64,000 nt of DNA from JAJFUI01 sp039698035 (GCA_039698035.1 JBDKSW010000002.1:73986-137985), one strand, 5' to 3'. Numbered from the stretch's first letter, positions 17,220 through 26,602 are shown. Made by a program: numbers and translations. Notes: generated by a model from the letters alone, not told the origin.

Positions 17220-17972
17220 TTATTCGACAAATTTGCGAATGTGGTCCACCTCGTCGCGAATCTGAGCGACCTGTTGCCGGAGGTCGGCCAAATCGCGCCG
17301 CAGCTCTTCGATCGACGGATTGACGGCCGCCGGATGACCGACGGCTGCCGGCTGGCGCACAGGGCTTGTCGAATCGGTGTCGTCACGGGGCTGTGCCACC
17401 GGCGCACCGCCCCGGTACTTCTCGCGAAGCGATTCGATCTCGCGCGGTGAGTACAAGGCGTGGCTGACGACATGCCCACGGCCTGGCGGGGTGAAGCCCA
17501 ACACGAGCCCCTTCGCCTTCAGCGAATCGACCACCGGTTGCAGGGCCGCGAGGTCGGCAATCGGTTCCATTCGGGCCGCCCGGCTACGCAGCTCGCCGAC
17601 GGTTTGGTCACCGCGAAGCAGCAATTCAATCATCACGGCCGACTCGACCTTGTCGACGCCGAGCCATTCGTAGAGGTAATGGCGATACTTCTGGACGCGG
17701 CCGCCGCCCTCGACGAGTGCGACTGCGCCCAAAGCGCGAAGCCGGTCGAGCGACTCTTCGACCTGATCGGGCTCGATCTCCATGAGCGGCCAGCGGTTGC
17801 TCTTTTGGTTGCAGCCCGTGCAGACCGAGTTCAGACTCATCGGATAGCCATCGGGTGTCGTCTTGGCCTTCTCGCCCAATACGCCGAGCACGCGGCGGTC
17901 GATGGCCCCCAAGGGCTGCCAACGGTGTTGAGGCGTCGTGGTCGGTGGCTCTGTCGAGGATGGCTCCGTCAT
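17220..17972 (-). CDS. yceH: YceH/DUF480 family protein
   Basis: The 250-residue protein starts at ATG 17972, preceded by AAGGAG 8 bases upstream; an open frame extends to 18095. It matches the UPF0502 family, which has two winged-helix-like domains: RRVLGVLGEKAKTTPDGYPMSLNS, then GCNQKSNRWPLM, and later LLLRGDQTVGELRSRAARM. Function in the family is not established; a DNA-binding or regulatory role is suggested by fold only. The C-terminal 30 residues form a heptad-like coiled coil (LRRDLADLRQQVAQIRDEVD). It is transcribed divergently from the purine nucleoside phosphorylase gene. Confidence 0.9.
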   Translation of the reverse strand: MTEPSSTEPPTTTPQHRWQPLGAIDRRVLGVLGEKAKTTPDGYPMSLNSVCTGCNQKSNRWPLMEIEPDQVEESLDRLRALGAVALVEGGGRVQKYRHYLYEWLGVDKVESAVMIELLLRGDQTVGELRSRAARMEPIADLAALQPVVDSLKAKGLVLGFTPPGRGHVVSHALYSPREIESLREKYRGGAPVAQPRDDTDSTSPVRQPAAVGHPAAVNPSIEELRRDLADLRQQVAQIRDEVDHIRKFVE

Positions 17973-18052
17973 CGTGATACTCCTTGGGATGTGGCCATAG
18001 TAGCACACGCTCCCTTGCATGCCAACGGCCGCGCCGCGGGTTGGCCGGTCGA

Positions 18053-18082
18053 TTGACACTCGCGAAGCGGCGCCGATATAAT
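18053..18082 (+). promoter_or_regulatory. Near-consensus sigma-70 promoter of the purine nucleoside phosphorylase gene
   Basis: TTGACA (18053-18058) and TATAAT (18077-18082) are both perfect consensus, with an 18-bp spacer. Transcription should start near 18089, giving a leader of about 30 bases. Confidence 0.8.
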
Positions 18083-18118
18083 CGGCCCCCAGCAAGCCTT
18101 CTACCCCTGGAATGCCCC

Positions 18119-18952
18119 ATGCAAGAACTCGCCGCGCAGATCGCTCAGGCCACCGATGTCATTCAAGCCCACTGGGGCGAGCGGCCCTACGCGGGCATTG
18201 TTCTCGGGACCGGGCTTGGGAGCGTTGCCGGCGAAATCGAACGCTCGGTGACGCTGGACTACGGCATGATTCCGCACTTTCCGCAATCGACGACCGTCGG
18301 CCACACGGGCCAATTGGTTTGCGGATTGTTGCGTGGCGTGCCGGTCGTCGCGATGGAAGGCCGCTTCCACGCCTACGAAGGCTACTCGCACCGCCAGATT
18401 ACGTTTCCGATTCGCGTCATGCGGGCGCTGGGCGCCGAACTGCTGATCGTCTCGAACGCTTGTGGCGGCATGAACCCTAACTACGGACTCGGCGACATCG
18501 TTGCCATTGACGATCACATCAACCTGATGGGCGACAACCCGCTCGTGGGCGTCAACGACGACCGCCTTGGGCCGCGATTCCCGGACATGAGCCGCCCGTA
18601 CGACCCGGTGCTCATCCGCCGCACGCTGGAAATCGCCCGGCGTGAGGACTTCGTCGCCCACAAGGGCGTCTATGTGGCCGTCATGGGGCCAAACCTTGAG
18701 ACCCGGGCCGAGTATCGCTTCTTGCGGGCCATCGGGGCCGATATGGTCGGCATGTCCACGGTGCCCGAGGTGCTTGTCGCAGTCCATGCCGGCATGCGCG
18801 TCCTGGGCCTCTCGGTCATCACGGATCTCTGTTTGCCTGACGCCCTGAAGCCGGCCAACATCGAAGAGATCATCGTCACGGCGAACAGCGCCGAGCCCAA
18901 GCTGCGGAAGATTGTCCTGGGCGTCCTGGAGCAGGCGGCCGACGGATCTTGA
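18119..18952 (+). CDS. punA: Purine nucleoside phosphorylase (trimeric, PNP class)
   Basis: The enzyme splits inosine or guanosine with phosphate into base and ribose-1-phosphate. The 277-residue protein shows the signatures of the high-specificity trimeric class: VLGTGLGSVA (phosphate loop), TTVGHTGQLVCG, MEGRFHAYEGY, SNACGGMNP, DHINLMGDNPLVG, VMGPNLETRAEYRF and GADMVGMSTVPEV. The glycine of MGPNLETRAE replaces the GPSFET form of the human enzyme. Start ATG 18119 follows the strong promoter at 18053-18082, but no good SD is visible. It appears monocistronic. Confidence 0.94.
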   Translation: MQELAAQIAQATDVIQAHWGERPYAGIVLGTGLGSVAGEIERSVTLDYGMIPHFPQSTTVGHTGQLVCGLLRGVPVVAMEGRFHAYEGYSHRQITFPIRVMRALGAELLIVSNACGGMNPNYGLGDIVAIDDHINLMGDNPLVGVNDDRLGPRFPDMSRPYDPVLIRRTLEIARREDFVAHKGVYVAVMGPNLETRAEYRFLRAIGADMVGMSTVPEVLVAVHAGMRVLGLSVITDLCLPDALKPANIEEIIVTANSAEPKLRKIVLGVLEQAADGS

Positions 18953-19017
18953 GTCGGGCAAGCGGGCGATAGCCTTCTTGTGGTATGCCTGACCGTGGGT
19001 TTCGGACCCGCTGTTGG

Positions 19018-19731
19018 CTAATCGAGGTACCCCCACCGCCGGTCCTTAAAGCCGTAGATCTTTCGACCAAACGGCGGAACAACGTACCACACAAGGATGG
19101 GATTTTCATCACAGTTCCAATACAGGAAGTCGCCCCACATCAGGCAATACTTGGCCCGCGGAATGGATGGCAAGTACTGAGGTATGAGCTCGTTAAGCGT
19201 TTTCGGAAACGTGCCGTTCGCGGCGTGGAATTGCTCACAAGCCGAGATGATTCGCGGGGCGTTCATCTTCGCGATCCGATACTGCACGGCGTTATTGGCC
19301 AAAACGAGCCCCAACGTTAGGGCTGGAATGGCAATTCTTAAAAGAGCAACTCTCCAACCGGGACGCTCAATCAGATTCTTCTGGATGCTGATAAGAAACC
19401 AAATCGGGCAGACCAAAGCCGACATCAAGAACGTTCCGCCGAGACCGGCATCCCAGGCGATTAGTGCCAACGCGCCGCAAACGCTCCGTTGAATGCCACG
19501 ACGAGGCCGCATGTTGCGAGCAGGGCGATCTCCATCGCTGTTCCGCCACGACGAGGTTTTTTCCATCTCCCGGAGACGAGTGACGGAGTTCTTCGCGTAA
19601 ACCGCTTCCGGCCGATCGCCCCATTTGTCGATTGCCTGCTCGTAGAGTGAAATCGCGTCATCCCACGCACCGCGTTTTTCGAGCTGAACTGCCTTGTCAA
19701 ACAGTTCGTCCAGTTCATTCGTGGTTCCCAT
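19018..19731 (-). CDS. Hypothetical membrane protein with TPR-like N-terminus, lower GC
   Basis: The 237-residue protein starts at ATG 19731 with AAAGGAAG 9 bases upstream. Residues about 5-55 look like a TPR pair (FDKAVQLEKRGAWDDAISLYEQA). Two or three hydrophobic segments lie around 88-118 and 128-148 (ALLRIAIPALTLGLVLA). The C-terminal part contains ISACEQFHAANGTFPKTLNE, the wording of pseudopilin-like protein exports. Base composition is visibly closer to 50 % GC than that of its neighbours, which suggests recent acquisition. I cannot assign a function. Confidence 0.7.
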   Translation of the reverse strand: MGTTNELDELFDKAVQLEKRGAWDDAISLYEQAIDKWGDRPEAVYAKNSVTRLREMEKTSSWRNSDGDRPARNMRPRRGIQRSVCGALALIAWDAGLGGTFLMSALVCPIWFLISIQKNLIERPGWRVALLRIAIPALTLGLVLANNAVQYRIAKMNAPRIISACEQFHAANGTFPKTLNELIPQYLPSIPRAKYCLMWGDFLYWNCDENPILVWYVVPPFGRKIYGFKDRRWGYLD

Positions 19732-19855
19732 TTCAACGACTTCCTTTCATGGCCACGACGAAACTTCGGCGTGTCGAAACGCTTCGTTCTTTTTCGGGTC
19801 CCACTATGTTGGGGGTTTGTATGTTAACGCGCCACTCCAACACGGTCAATCTCCG

Positions 19856-19884
19856 TTGCATCCGTCGAACAAGCGTGGTTTACT
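19856..19884 (+). promoter_or_regulatory. Possible ileS promoter
   Basis: TTGCAT (19856-19861) and TTTACT (19879-19884) have a 17-bp spacer and match consensus at three and four positions. GGTGCG and CGCACC (19911-19926) form a 6-bp hairpin just after the likely start site. No T-box features are seen. Confidence 0.35.
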
Positions 19885-19976
19885 AACGCTTTGCGCCGAT
19901 AACCTTCTAAGGTGCGCGGACGCACCAGGACGCCAAACCGAATGACGCATGGTGCGTTGCACGCATCGTATCTTCC

Positions 19977-22900
19977 ATGTTCCAGCCTGTTGAAAGCTCC
20001 GTTTCCTTCCCAAAACTCGAAGAACAAGTCGCCCAATTCTGGAAAGAGCGGGCCATCTACGAGAAATCGCTGGCCGCCCGGACCGGACGACCGTCGTTCG
20101 TCTTCTACGAAGGACCGCCGACGGCCAATGGCCTGCCGCACCCGGGCCACTGCCTGACGCGGGCGATCAAGGATCTGTTCCCCCGCTACAGGACCATGCG
20201 CGGATTCCACTGCCAGCGCAAGGCAGGCTGGGACACGCACGGCCTGCCCGTCGAGGTCGAGGTCTGCAAGGAGCTGGGCATCCACTCGAAAGAGGAGATC
20301 GAGGCCTACGGCGTCGAACCGTTTATCCGCAAGTGCCTCGAAAGCGTCTTCCGCTATACGCGCGAGTGGGAGCAACTGACCGAGCGGCTCGGCTTTTGGA
20401 TCCACTTGGACGAAGCCTACGTCACCTACCACCAGAGCTACGTCGAAAGCGTCTGGTGGTCGCTCAAGTCACTCTTCGATCGCGGGCTGCTCTATCAGGG
20501 CCACAAGATCGTTTGGTGGTGGGCGCAAGGCGGCACGGCCTTGAGCAGCGGCGAGGTCGGCCAGGGGTATCGTGAAGTGGCCGACCCGAGCGTGTTCGTG
20601 CGTTTTCCACTTGTCGAAAGGGGAAAGGGCGATCTGCTGGCAGATGCGGATCTCTTGGTTTGGACCACGACGCCCTGGACGTTGCCGAGCAATCAGTTCG
20701 CCGCCGTGAAGCCCGACTTGGAATATTCGGTCGTGGCCGTCGAAGGCGAGTCGCGGCGACTTGTCCTTGCGTCGGCCCTGGTCGAAACGGTTTCTCAAAA
20801 AGCGAACAAGGAGTTCACGGTCGTAGGGACGCTTTCCGGCGAAAAGTTGATTGGCCTTCGCTATCGGCCGCCGTTTGACCACTACTACCGCCAGCAAGGC
20901 GACCAGCAAGGGCAACTCAAGCAAGGCGGTCGCGAGCACATCGCTTGGCGCGTCGTGGCGGCCGATTTCGTCACGATCGACACGGGAACGGGCATTGTCC
21001 ATCAAGCGCCGGCCTTCGGCGAGGTTGACTTCGATCTGCTCCAGGCCGAACACGCTCGATTTGTCGATGGCGAAGGTCCGACGCTGATCTGCTCGGTTGC
21101 CCCCGATGGCACATTCACCGACGAAACGCCCGAGTACAAAGGCCGGTGGGTCAAGGACTGCGATCGCGACATCATTCGCCAACTGAAGGCCGAAGGGAAG
21201 TTGTTCCACCAAGAGCAGTACCTGCACGACTATCCGTTCTGCTGGCGGGCCGAGGAAGACCCGCTGATCCAATATCCTCGCAAGAGCTGGTTCATCCGCA
21301 CCACCGCTTTCAAGGAGAAGATGCTCGAAAACAACAGCCACATCAACTGGCTGCCCGAGCACATTAAGAACGGCCGTTTTGGCAACTTCTTGGAGACGAA
21401 CGTCGATTGGGCCCTGTCGCGCGAACGCTACTGGGGCACGCCGCTGCCGATCTGGCGGTGCAGCGAGACCGGACGGATGGAGGCCATCGGCAGCTATACC
21501 GAACTGTTGGCCAAGCCGGGCGTCCAGGGCGTCGAGGTCTGGGAAAAGGCCAAACGCGACAACCCCGAGTTGGCCGACGACCTGAAGGTCCACAAGCCGT
21601 ACATTGACGCGATGACCTATCAGTCGCCATATCACGCCAGCGGCCGCATGGAGCGCGTTTCGGAGGTGATCGACTGCTGGTTCGATTCGGGCGCGATGCC
21701 GTTCGCCCAGTGGGGCTATCCGCACAAACCGGGCTCGGCCGAGCGGTTCCGCGAGCAGTTTCCGGCCGACTTCATCAGTGAAGCGCTCGACCAGACCCGC
21801 GGCTGGTTCTACAGCCAGTTGGCCATCAGCACGCTGATGTTCAGTGAGGAAGACGAGACTGCAAAGCCGCAAGCGGCTCCATCCTTCCCCTATCCGCATC
21901 CGTTCCGCAATTGCATCGTGTTGGGCCTGATGCTGGGCGAGGACGGGCAGAAGATGTCCAAAAGCAAGCGGAACTACCGCGACCCGGGCGATATCTTCAA
22001 CCTCTACGGGGCCGACGCTCTGCGGTGGTACTTCTTCGCCAATCAGCCGCCGTGGACCTCGATTCGCTACAGCGAGCAGGCGATCAAGGACTGCATCCCC
22101 GAGTTCCTGCTGCGCCTCTGGAACGTTTACAGCTTCTTCGTCATTTACGCCAACATCGACGGGTTCGATCCGGCCGCCGCGTTGGCGCGAGCCGGCGTCT
22201 CGCCCGGCCAACTCCGTCCCGAGGCCCTCTCGAAGGCCGACGGTTATCGTCCGGTGGCCGACCGTGGCGAGCTGGACCGCTGGATCTTGAGCGAGTTGAG
22301 CCGCACGGTCCGCGCCGTGGTCGAGAACATGGACGCCTACGACAACTACAACGCCTGCGCCCGGCTGACCGAGTTCGTCGACGCCCTGAGCAACTGGTAT
22401 GTCCGCCGCAGCCGCGATCGGTTCTGGAGCAGCGGCAAGGCCGACGAATCGACCGACAAGACCGATGCCTACTGGACGCTCTACGAGTGCCTGCTGACGA
22501 CCTGCAAGCTGATCGCTCCGTTCGTCCCGTTTCTGGCCGAGGGGATGTGGCAAAATCTGGCCGTCGCCGCGTTTTGCGAAGAAAACAGCTCGCACGGAGC
22601 GGTTTCCGAAAGCGTTCATCTCTGCGACTTCCCAACGGCCGACGTGTCGGCGATTGACGAGGATCTTTCGGCCCGCATGACGCTGATGCGCGAGGTCGTG
22701 TCGCTGGGCCGCAGTGCGCGGATGGGCGCCAAACTGAAAGTTCGCCAGCCGCTTTCATGCGTCGAGGTCGTATTGGCCGACGCGACGCATCAAGCTTGGC
22801 TCGAAGAACACGCGGCCCTGATCTGTGACGAACTGAACGTCAAACGGGTCGAGTTCATCGGGCACGCGGAGCAGTACATTACATACACGGTGCTGCCCGA

Positions 22901-23411
22901 CCTGAAGCGGCTCGGTCCCAAGCTGGGCAAGCGGCTGCCGGCCCTCCGCAAGGCGTTGGCCGAGGCCGACGCGGCCAAATTGCTGGCCGAGCTGGAGTCG
23001 GCTGGCACGGCGACGCTCTCGTTGGCCGATGGGCCGGTCGCGCTCAGCTCGGAAGACATCCAAGTCCGCCTGCAAGCCAAAGAAGGCTGGGCGGCCGCCC
23101 AGGGTCGCGCGGTCGTCGTGGTGCTTTCGACCGAGCTAACCGACCAGCTTATTCTCGAGGGGCTCGCCCGCGAGTTGGTCCGCACGATCCAGGACCGCCG
23201 CAAGGAGATGGATTGCCAGTTTACCGACCGAATCGCGGTGGGGCTCGTCACCGACTCGGCCGACCTGAAGGCGGCGATCGACCAGTTCCGCGACTACATC
23301 CGCGGCGAAACGTTGGCAGAGGAGCTTGCCCTCGGGCCGGTCGGAAACGCCGAGCCGGTCACGGTTGACGTGGCCGGACACGCAACGTCGCTGTACGTCC
23401 GGGTGACCTAG
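19977..23411 (+). CDS. ileS: Isoleucyl-tRNA synthetase, eukaryote-like type (IleS2)
   Basis: The 1144-residue enzyme charges tRNA-Ile. The class I signature HPGH is at residues 55-58 (GPPTANGLPHPGH) and KMSKS is at 659-663. Features such as WDTHGLPVEVEVCKELGI, the long C-terminal region and the lack of a final zinc finger fit the eukaryote-like IleRS type. That type is known in some bacteria to resist mupirocin; resistance here is inferred. The editing domain (CP1) has FVTIDTGTGIVHQAPAFGEVD. Start ATG 19977 has no strong SD. It ends 11 bp before the stop of the convergent operon. Confidence 0.95.
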   Translation: MFQPVESSVSFPKLEEQVAQFWKERAIYEKSLAARTGRPSFVFYEGPPTANGLPHPGHCLTRAIKDLFPRYRTMRGFHCQRKAGWDTHGLPVEVEVCKELGIHSKEEIEAYGVEPFIRKCLESVFRYTREWEQLTERLGFWIHLDEAYVTYHQSYVESVWWSLKSLFDRGLLYQGHKIVWWWAQGGTALSSGEVGQGYREVADPSVFVRFPLVERGKGDLLADADLLVWTTTPWTLPSNQFAAVKPDLEYSVVAVEGESRRLVLASALVETVSQKANKEFTVVGTLSGEKLIGLRYRPPFDHYYRQQGDQQGQLKQGGREHIAWRVVAADFVTIDTGTGIVHQAPAFGEVDFDLLQAEHARFVDGEGPTLICSVAPDGTFTDETPEYKGRWVKDCDRDIIRQLKAEGKLFHQEQYLHDYPFCWRAEEDPLIQYPRKSWFIRTTAFKEKMLENNSHINWLPEHIKNGRFGNFLETNVDWALSRERYWGTPLPIWRCSETGRMEAIGSYTELLAKPGVQGVEVWEKAKRDNPELADDLKVHKPYIDAMTYQSPYHASGRMERVSEVIDCWFDSGAMPFAQWGYPHKPGSAERFREQFPADFISEALDQTRGWFYSQLAISTLMFSEEDETAKPQAAPSFPYPHPFRNCIVLGLMLGEDGQKMSKSKRNYRDPGDIFNLYGADALRWYFFANQPPWTSIRYSEQAIKDCIPEFLLRLWNVYSFFVIYANIDGFDPAAALARAGVSPGQLRPEALSKADGYRPVADRGELDRWILSELSRTVRAVVENMDAYDNYNACARLTEFVDALSNWYVRRSRDRFWSSGKADESTDKTDAYWTLYECLLTTCKLIAPFVPFLAEGMWQNLAVAAFCEENSSHGAVSESVHLCDFPTADVSAIDEDLSARMTLMREVVSLGRSARMGAKLKVRQPLSCVEVVLADATHQAWLEEHAALICDELNVKRVEFIGHAEQYITYTVLPDLKRLGPKLGKRLPALRKALAEADAAKLLAELESAGTATLSLADGPVALSSEDIQVRLQAKEGWAAAQGRAVVVVLSTELTDQLILEGLARELVRTIQDRRKEMDCQFTDRIAVGLVTDSADLKAAIDQFRDYIRGETLAEELALGPVGNAEPVTVDVAGHATSLYVRVT

Positions 23412-23421
23412 CCGGTCCCGC

Positions 23422-24132
23422 TCAGTTGCCCAACGGCAGGTTCTCGTGCATCGGACTGCCAAAGGACCAGCGGTCCTCGGGTCGGCGCAATACTTCGCCA
23501 AGCACGAACGCCTGGCGAACCGAGCTCGGGTTGGAAAATACGTCGAGCACACCGTCGGCCAGCGATCCAAGGACCTCGGGCGGTGTCTCGACCGTTGGCT
23601 CCACGGCCGCAGGCGCTAAAGCCGTTTCGCCGGGCGTGGCGGCCAAATTGCTGACGTCGTGGTCGAACACCTGATGCAAATGCTGATCCGCCTCCTGATC
23701 GGCCCTGGACACTTCCTCGCCAAGATGGTCGGCACGCTGGGTAAACCCTTCAGCGTCCAGATATTTCCGAACGTGCTCGGTCACCTTTCCTCCGACGGGA
23801 CTTTCCTTGGCGGCCACGTCCGCACGAACGGGCTGGGCGGTCAACGGGGCCGACGGCTGAACCCGTGGCGGTTTGGCTGCGGTCGGTCGCCCCGGCGCTG
23901 TGCCGCGTCGTTGCGCCGCGCGACGCAGAAACTCGTCGATCTCGTCCGCCACGTCGCCGCGGACAGGCCGCGTGGGCGCATCGGGACGCGGACCATTGAC
24001 AGGCGGTTTTCCCTGACGCACGGACGCCATGAGCCGCGCGATACCGGCAATGCCACCGATCACAAGGATCAGAATGAACTTGACCAGCTCGGCATCAGCG
24101 TCTGCAAACAGCGGCAAACCGAAAGCACTCAT
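23422..24132 (-). CDS. Conserved-type hypothetical membrane protein downstream of floA
   Basis: The 236-residue protein starts at ATG 24132 and overlaps the floA stop by 4 bp (ATGA), so the two are translationally coupled. One N-terminal membrane segment (about 15-35, VKFILILVIGGIAGIARL) is followed by a Pro/Ala/Arg-rich disordered region. A DEIDEFLRRAAQRR motif, then helical and acidic stretches, and a C-terminal block (SSVRQAFVLGEVLRRPEDRW) are the only likely conserved parts. Coupling with floA suggests it is a partner of the flotillin microdomain. I do not recognise a known domain. Confidence 0.72.
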   Translation of the reverse strand: MSAFGLPLFADADAELVKFILILVIGGIAGIARLMASVRQGKPPVNGPRPDAPTRPVRGDVADEIDEFLRRAAQRRGTAPGRPTAAKPPRVQPSAPLTAQPVRADVAAKESPVGGKVTEHVRKYLDAEGFTQRADHLGEEVSRADQEADQHLHQVFDHDVSNLAATPGETALAPAAVEPTVETPPEVLGSLADGVLDVFSNPSSVRQAFVLGEVLRRPEDRWSFGSPMHENLPLGN

Positions 24133-25199
24133 CCCGTCGCGCTCGTTTTTCTGCCGGTCGTAGTCAGGCCGGCCTTGGCGATAGAAGAACGCATGTCCGT
24201 ATCGGCTTGAATATTGCGAAGCCGGTAGTAGTCGATCAGCCCGAGCTTGCCCGAGTGGAAGGCGTGGGCAATGGCCTTGGGCACTTCGGCCTCGGCCTCG
24301 AGCACTTTCGCACGGCTTTGCTCGATCTGGGCGATCATTTCCTGCTCCTCGGCGACGGCCATCGCACGTCGCCCCTCGGCGTTCGCTCGGGCGACCCGCA
24401 TATCAGCCTCGGCCTGGTCGGCCTGCAACCGAGCGCCGATGTTGTCGCCCACGTCGACGTCGGCAATGTCGATCGACACGATCTCAAAGGCCGTTTGGGC
24501 GTCGAGCCGGCGTGCCAGCACGGTTTTCGAGATGCGATCTGGATTAGCAAGCACTTCGAGGTGCGAACGGGACGAACCAATGGCGCTGACGATTCCCTCG
24601 CCGACCCGGGCGATAATGGTCTCTTCGGTGGCCCCGCCGATCAACTGCCGCAGGTTCGCGCGAACAGTCACTCGCGCTCGGACCTTCAATTGTATGCCGT
24701 TCTGGGCAACGCCGTCCAACGATTCCTTGCCCATGCTGCGGCCAGGGCAGTCGATGACCATGGGATAGACGCTCGTCTGGACGGCTTCGAGCACGTTGCG
24801 GCCCGCCAGGTCGATGGCAGTGGCCAACTTGAAATCGAGCTCGACAAGCTTGGCCTTTCCGGCGGCGATCAGCGAGCGAACGACCAGCGGGACGTTGCCG
24901 CCGGCCAAATAGTGCATTTCCAGGCTTTTGGAGGTGACGCCCGCGTCGTCGCCGATTCCCGCCTGGACGGCCATGATCTTGCTGCGGACAATCACGGACG
25001 CGTTGACCTTGCGGAACCACATGCCAACCAGGTCGAAGAAGCCGATGCCGGCTCCCGTGGTCACCGACTGAATCCAGAGCCGGAAGAAGTTGGCGAAAAT
25101 CGCCACCACGACCAGTGCCACGACCAACAGGACGACAATCCCGGCCGTGATCAGAATATGGATCGTCTGCGTTCTAGACGCCTCGGCCAGCAACCACAT
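24129..25199 (-). CDS. floA: Flotillin-like protein FloA
   Basis: The 356-residue protein belongs to the YqfA/FloA family, which scaffolds functional membrane microdomains. An N-terminal membrane hairpin (about 10-45, VVLLVVALVVVAIFANFF) leads into the SPFH-like region (ARVTVRANLRQLIGGATEET) and a C-terminal Ala/Glu-rich coiled coil (MAVAEEQEMIAQIEQSRA). ATG 25199 was chosen at the first family-like residue (MWLLAEAS); the upstream frame to 25361 overlaps the nfeD stop region. nfeD lies upstream on the same strand and the unknown membrane protein overlaps downstream, making a three-gene operon. Confidence 0.95.
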   Translation of the reverse strand: MWLLAEASRTQTIHILITAGIVVLLVVALVVVAIFANFFRLWIQSVTTGAGIGFFDLVGMWFRKVNASVIVRSKIMAVQAGIGDDAGVTSKSLEMHYLAGGNVPLVVRSLIAAGKAKLVELDFKLATAIDLAGRNVLEAVQTSVYPMVIDCPGRSMGKESLDGVAQNGIQLKVRARVTVRANLRQLIGGATEETIIARVGEGIVSAIGSSRSHLEVLANPDRISKTVLARRLDAQTAFEIVSIDIADVDVGDNIGARLQADQAEADMRVARANAEGRRAMAVAEEQEMIAQIEQSRAKVLEAEAEVPKAIAHAFHSGKLGLIDYYRLRNIQADTDMRSSIAKAGLTTTGRKTSATG

Positions 25200-25284
25200 C
25201 GTCAACTCCGAGCGGGGTAAGTGTTTTGTTGAAAGACTGCGCGGCTGACTGCCGCTCCTAGCATCCCGGAAGACCCTGGCACTG

Positions 25285-25842
25285 TCAAGCAGGGGGGAGG
25301 TCGAATAGGTCGTCGTAGTCTTCCTGCAAAGGATTCTTGGGCACAGCGATTTCGGCCTCATCGATCGGCCGCACCACGACGCGGAGGCCCCGCACCTGGA
25401 CGACGCGGACCGGCTGACCGACGTCGATCGGCATGCCCTCGCTGACGGCGTCGATCGTTTCCCCGTCGATGGTCACGGCACCGCTCAGCAGGAGTTTGCT
25501 TATCGCGCGACCCGTGCGGCCAATGAACCCTTTGAGCCGCTCCTTCTCCTTTGCGTCGGGCAGGACATCTTCGCCCTTGGGAGCCATTAGCAGCACGCGG
25601 CGGCCCATGGCCGTTTTGGGCCAGTACTTGAAGGCCAGCGCCAGAAGCGCAACGAGGCCAACCGGAACGCCCAGCAGGAAGACGATCCCGACAACCACGT
25701 TCTGGTAAAATGCCATGACGATGGCCGCCACCAGGGCAGACGCCGCCAGGAAGCCCAAGACACCGGCCGACGGAAAGAACACCTCCAAAAGGGTTAGTAA
25801 CGCGCCAAGAAACAGCAGGAGAATGGCCCAGATGAGGTACAT
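25285..25842 (-). CDS. nfeD: NfeD-family membrane protein
   Basis: The 185-residue protein has three or four membrane segments in residues 1-75 (LIWAILLLFLGALLTLLEV, then GFLAASALVAAIVMAFY) and a C-terminal OB-fold domain (about 105-160: IGRTGRAISKLLLSGAVTID, GMPIDVGQPVRVVQVRG). This is the short NfeD form without the ClpP-like protease domain. NfeD proteins are known partners of SPFH proteins, and floA follows 85 bp downstream, as in the Bacillus yqeZ-yqfA order. ATG 25842 is the start. Confidence 0.93.
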   Translation of the reverse strand: MYLIWAILLLFLGALLTLLEVFFPSAGVLGFLAASALVAAIVMAFYQNVVVGIVFLLGVPVGLVALLALAFKYWPKTAMGRRVLLMAPKGEDVLPDAKEKERLKGFIGRTGRAISKLLLSGAVTIDGETIDAVSEGMPIDVGQPVRVVQVRGLRVVVRPIDEAEIAVPKNPLQEDYDDLFDLPPA

Positions 25843-26012
25843 TTTGTCCGTTCGGCTTGTGACCGTCCTTTGGCGATGGCGAAAATCTCAACCCCAACGC
25901 GCTCCTTGGGGTGGGCCTTGGCGTCATCCAAATGACGCATATTAGAGTAGTCGTTGACGCCCTGTTCCGCAAGATTCTACGGGCGGCGGAAACCATTCCT
26001 TTGGCCACACGA

Positions 26013-26591
26013 ATGACTACGTCGAACCAACGCTCCAAGACTGATGCATCAGCCGGCACGACCGCCATCGATTGGCAGGCCGCGTTGGCTGCCCACGAGC
26101 GTTGGCTCCGCGTGGTCGTGTGTGCCAGACTGGGCGAACCGCAGGCGATCGACGAGGTGATGCAGGACGTGGCCGTGGCGGCCGTGCGACAACGGGCGCC
26201 GCTGACCGATGCGTCCAAAGTCGCTCCGTGGCTGTATCAGTTGGCCGTGCGTCAGGCGTTGCTGTACCGTCGAAAGCAGGGGCGGCGGCGCAAGCTGATC
26301 GACCGCTACGCCACGCGGTTCCAGCCCAGCGAGACGGACGTCCGACAGGCCGAACCGCTCGACTGGTTGCTGTCCGAAGAACGTCGCCGGCTGGTTTGCG
26401 ACGCAATGCGTCGGCTGCCGGGCCGGGACGCCGAAATCTTGATGCTGAAATACAACGAAAATTGGAGCTATCGGGCCCTGGCCGAACGGCTGGGCATTAG
26501 TCACAGCGCTGTCGAGGCGCGGCTCCATCGAGCGCGTGGCCGGCTGCGTGAACAGTTGGCCGCTCTCGATGTGACGCCCACCGGTGTGTAG
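26013..26591 (+). CDS. ECF-type RNA polymerase sigma factor
   Basis: The 192-residue protein has a sigma region 2 (about 20-85: AIDEVMQDVAVAAVRQRAPL, VAPWLYQLAVRQALLYRRK) and region 4 with a helix-turn-helix (about 130-180: LPGRDAEILMLKYNENWSYR, LAERLGISHSAVEARLHRAR). ATG 26013 gives a typical ECF length; the longer frame from 25911 lacks support. The next gene starts 11 bp downstream and encodes a membrane protein with an anti-sigma-like form, so the pair is likely to be a regulatory unit. Confidence 0.9.
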   Translation: MTTSNQRSKTDASAGTTAIDWQAALAAHERWLRVVVCARLGEPQAIDEVMQDVAVAAVRQRAPLTDASKVAPWLYQLAVRQALLYRRKQGRRRKLIDRYATRFQPSETDVRQAEPLDWLLSEERRRLVCDAMRRLPGRDAEILMLKYNENWSYRALAERLGISHSAVEARLHRARGRLREQLAALDVTPTGV

Positions 26592-26602
26592 CGGAACCGA
26601 TC

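Noticed and set aside
19740..19976. T-box riboswitch before ileS
   Set aside because: No T-box sequence, specifier loop or terminator/antiterminator pair was found; only small hairpins occur.
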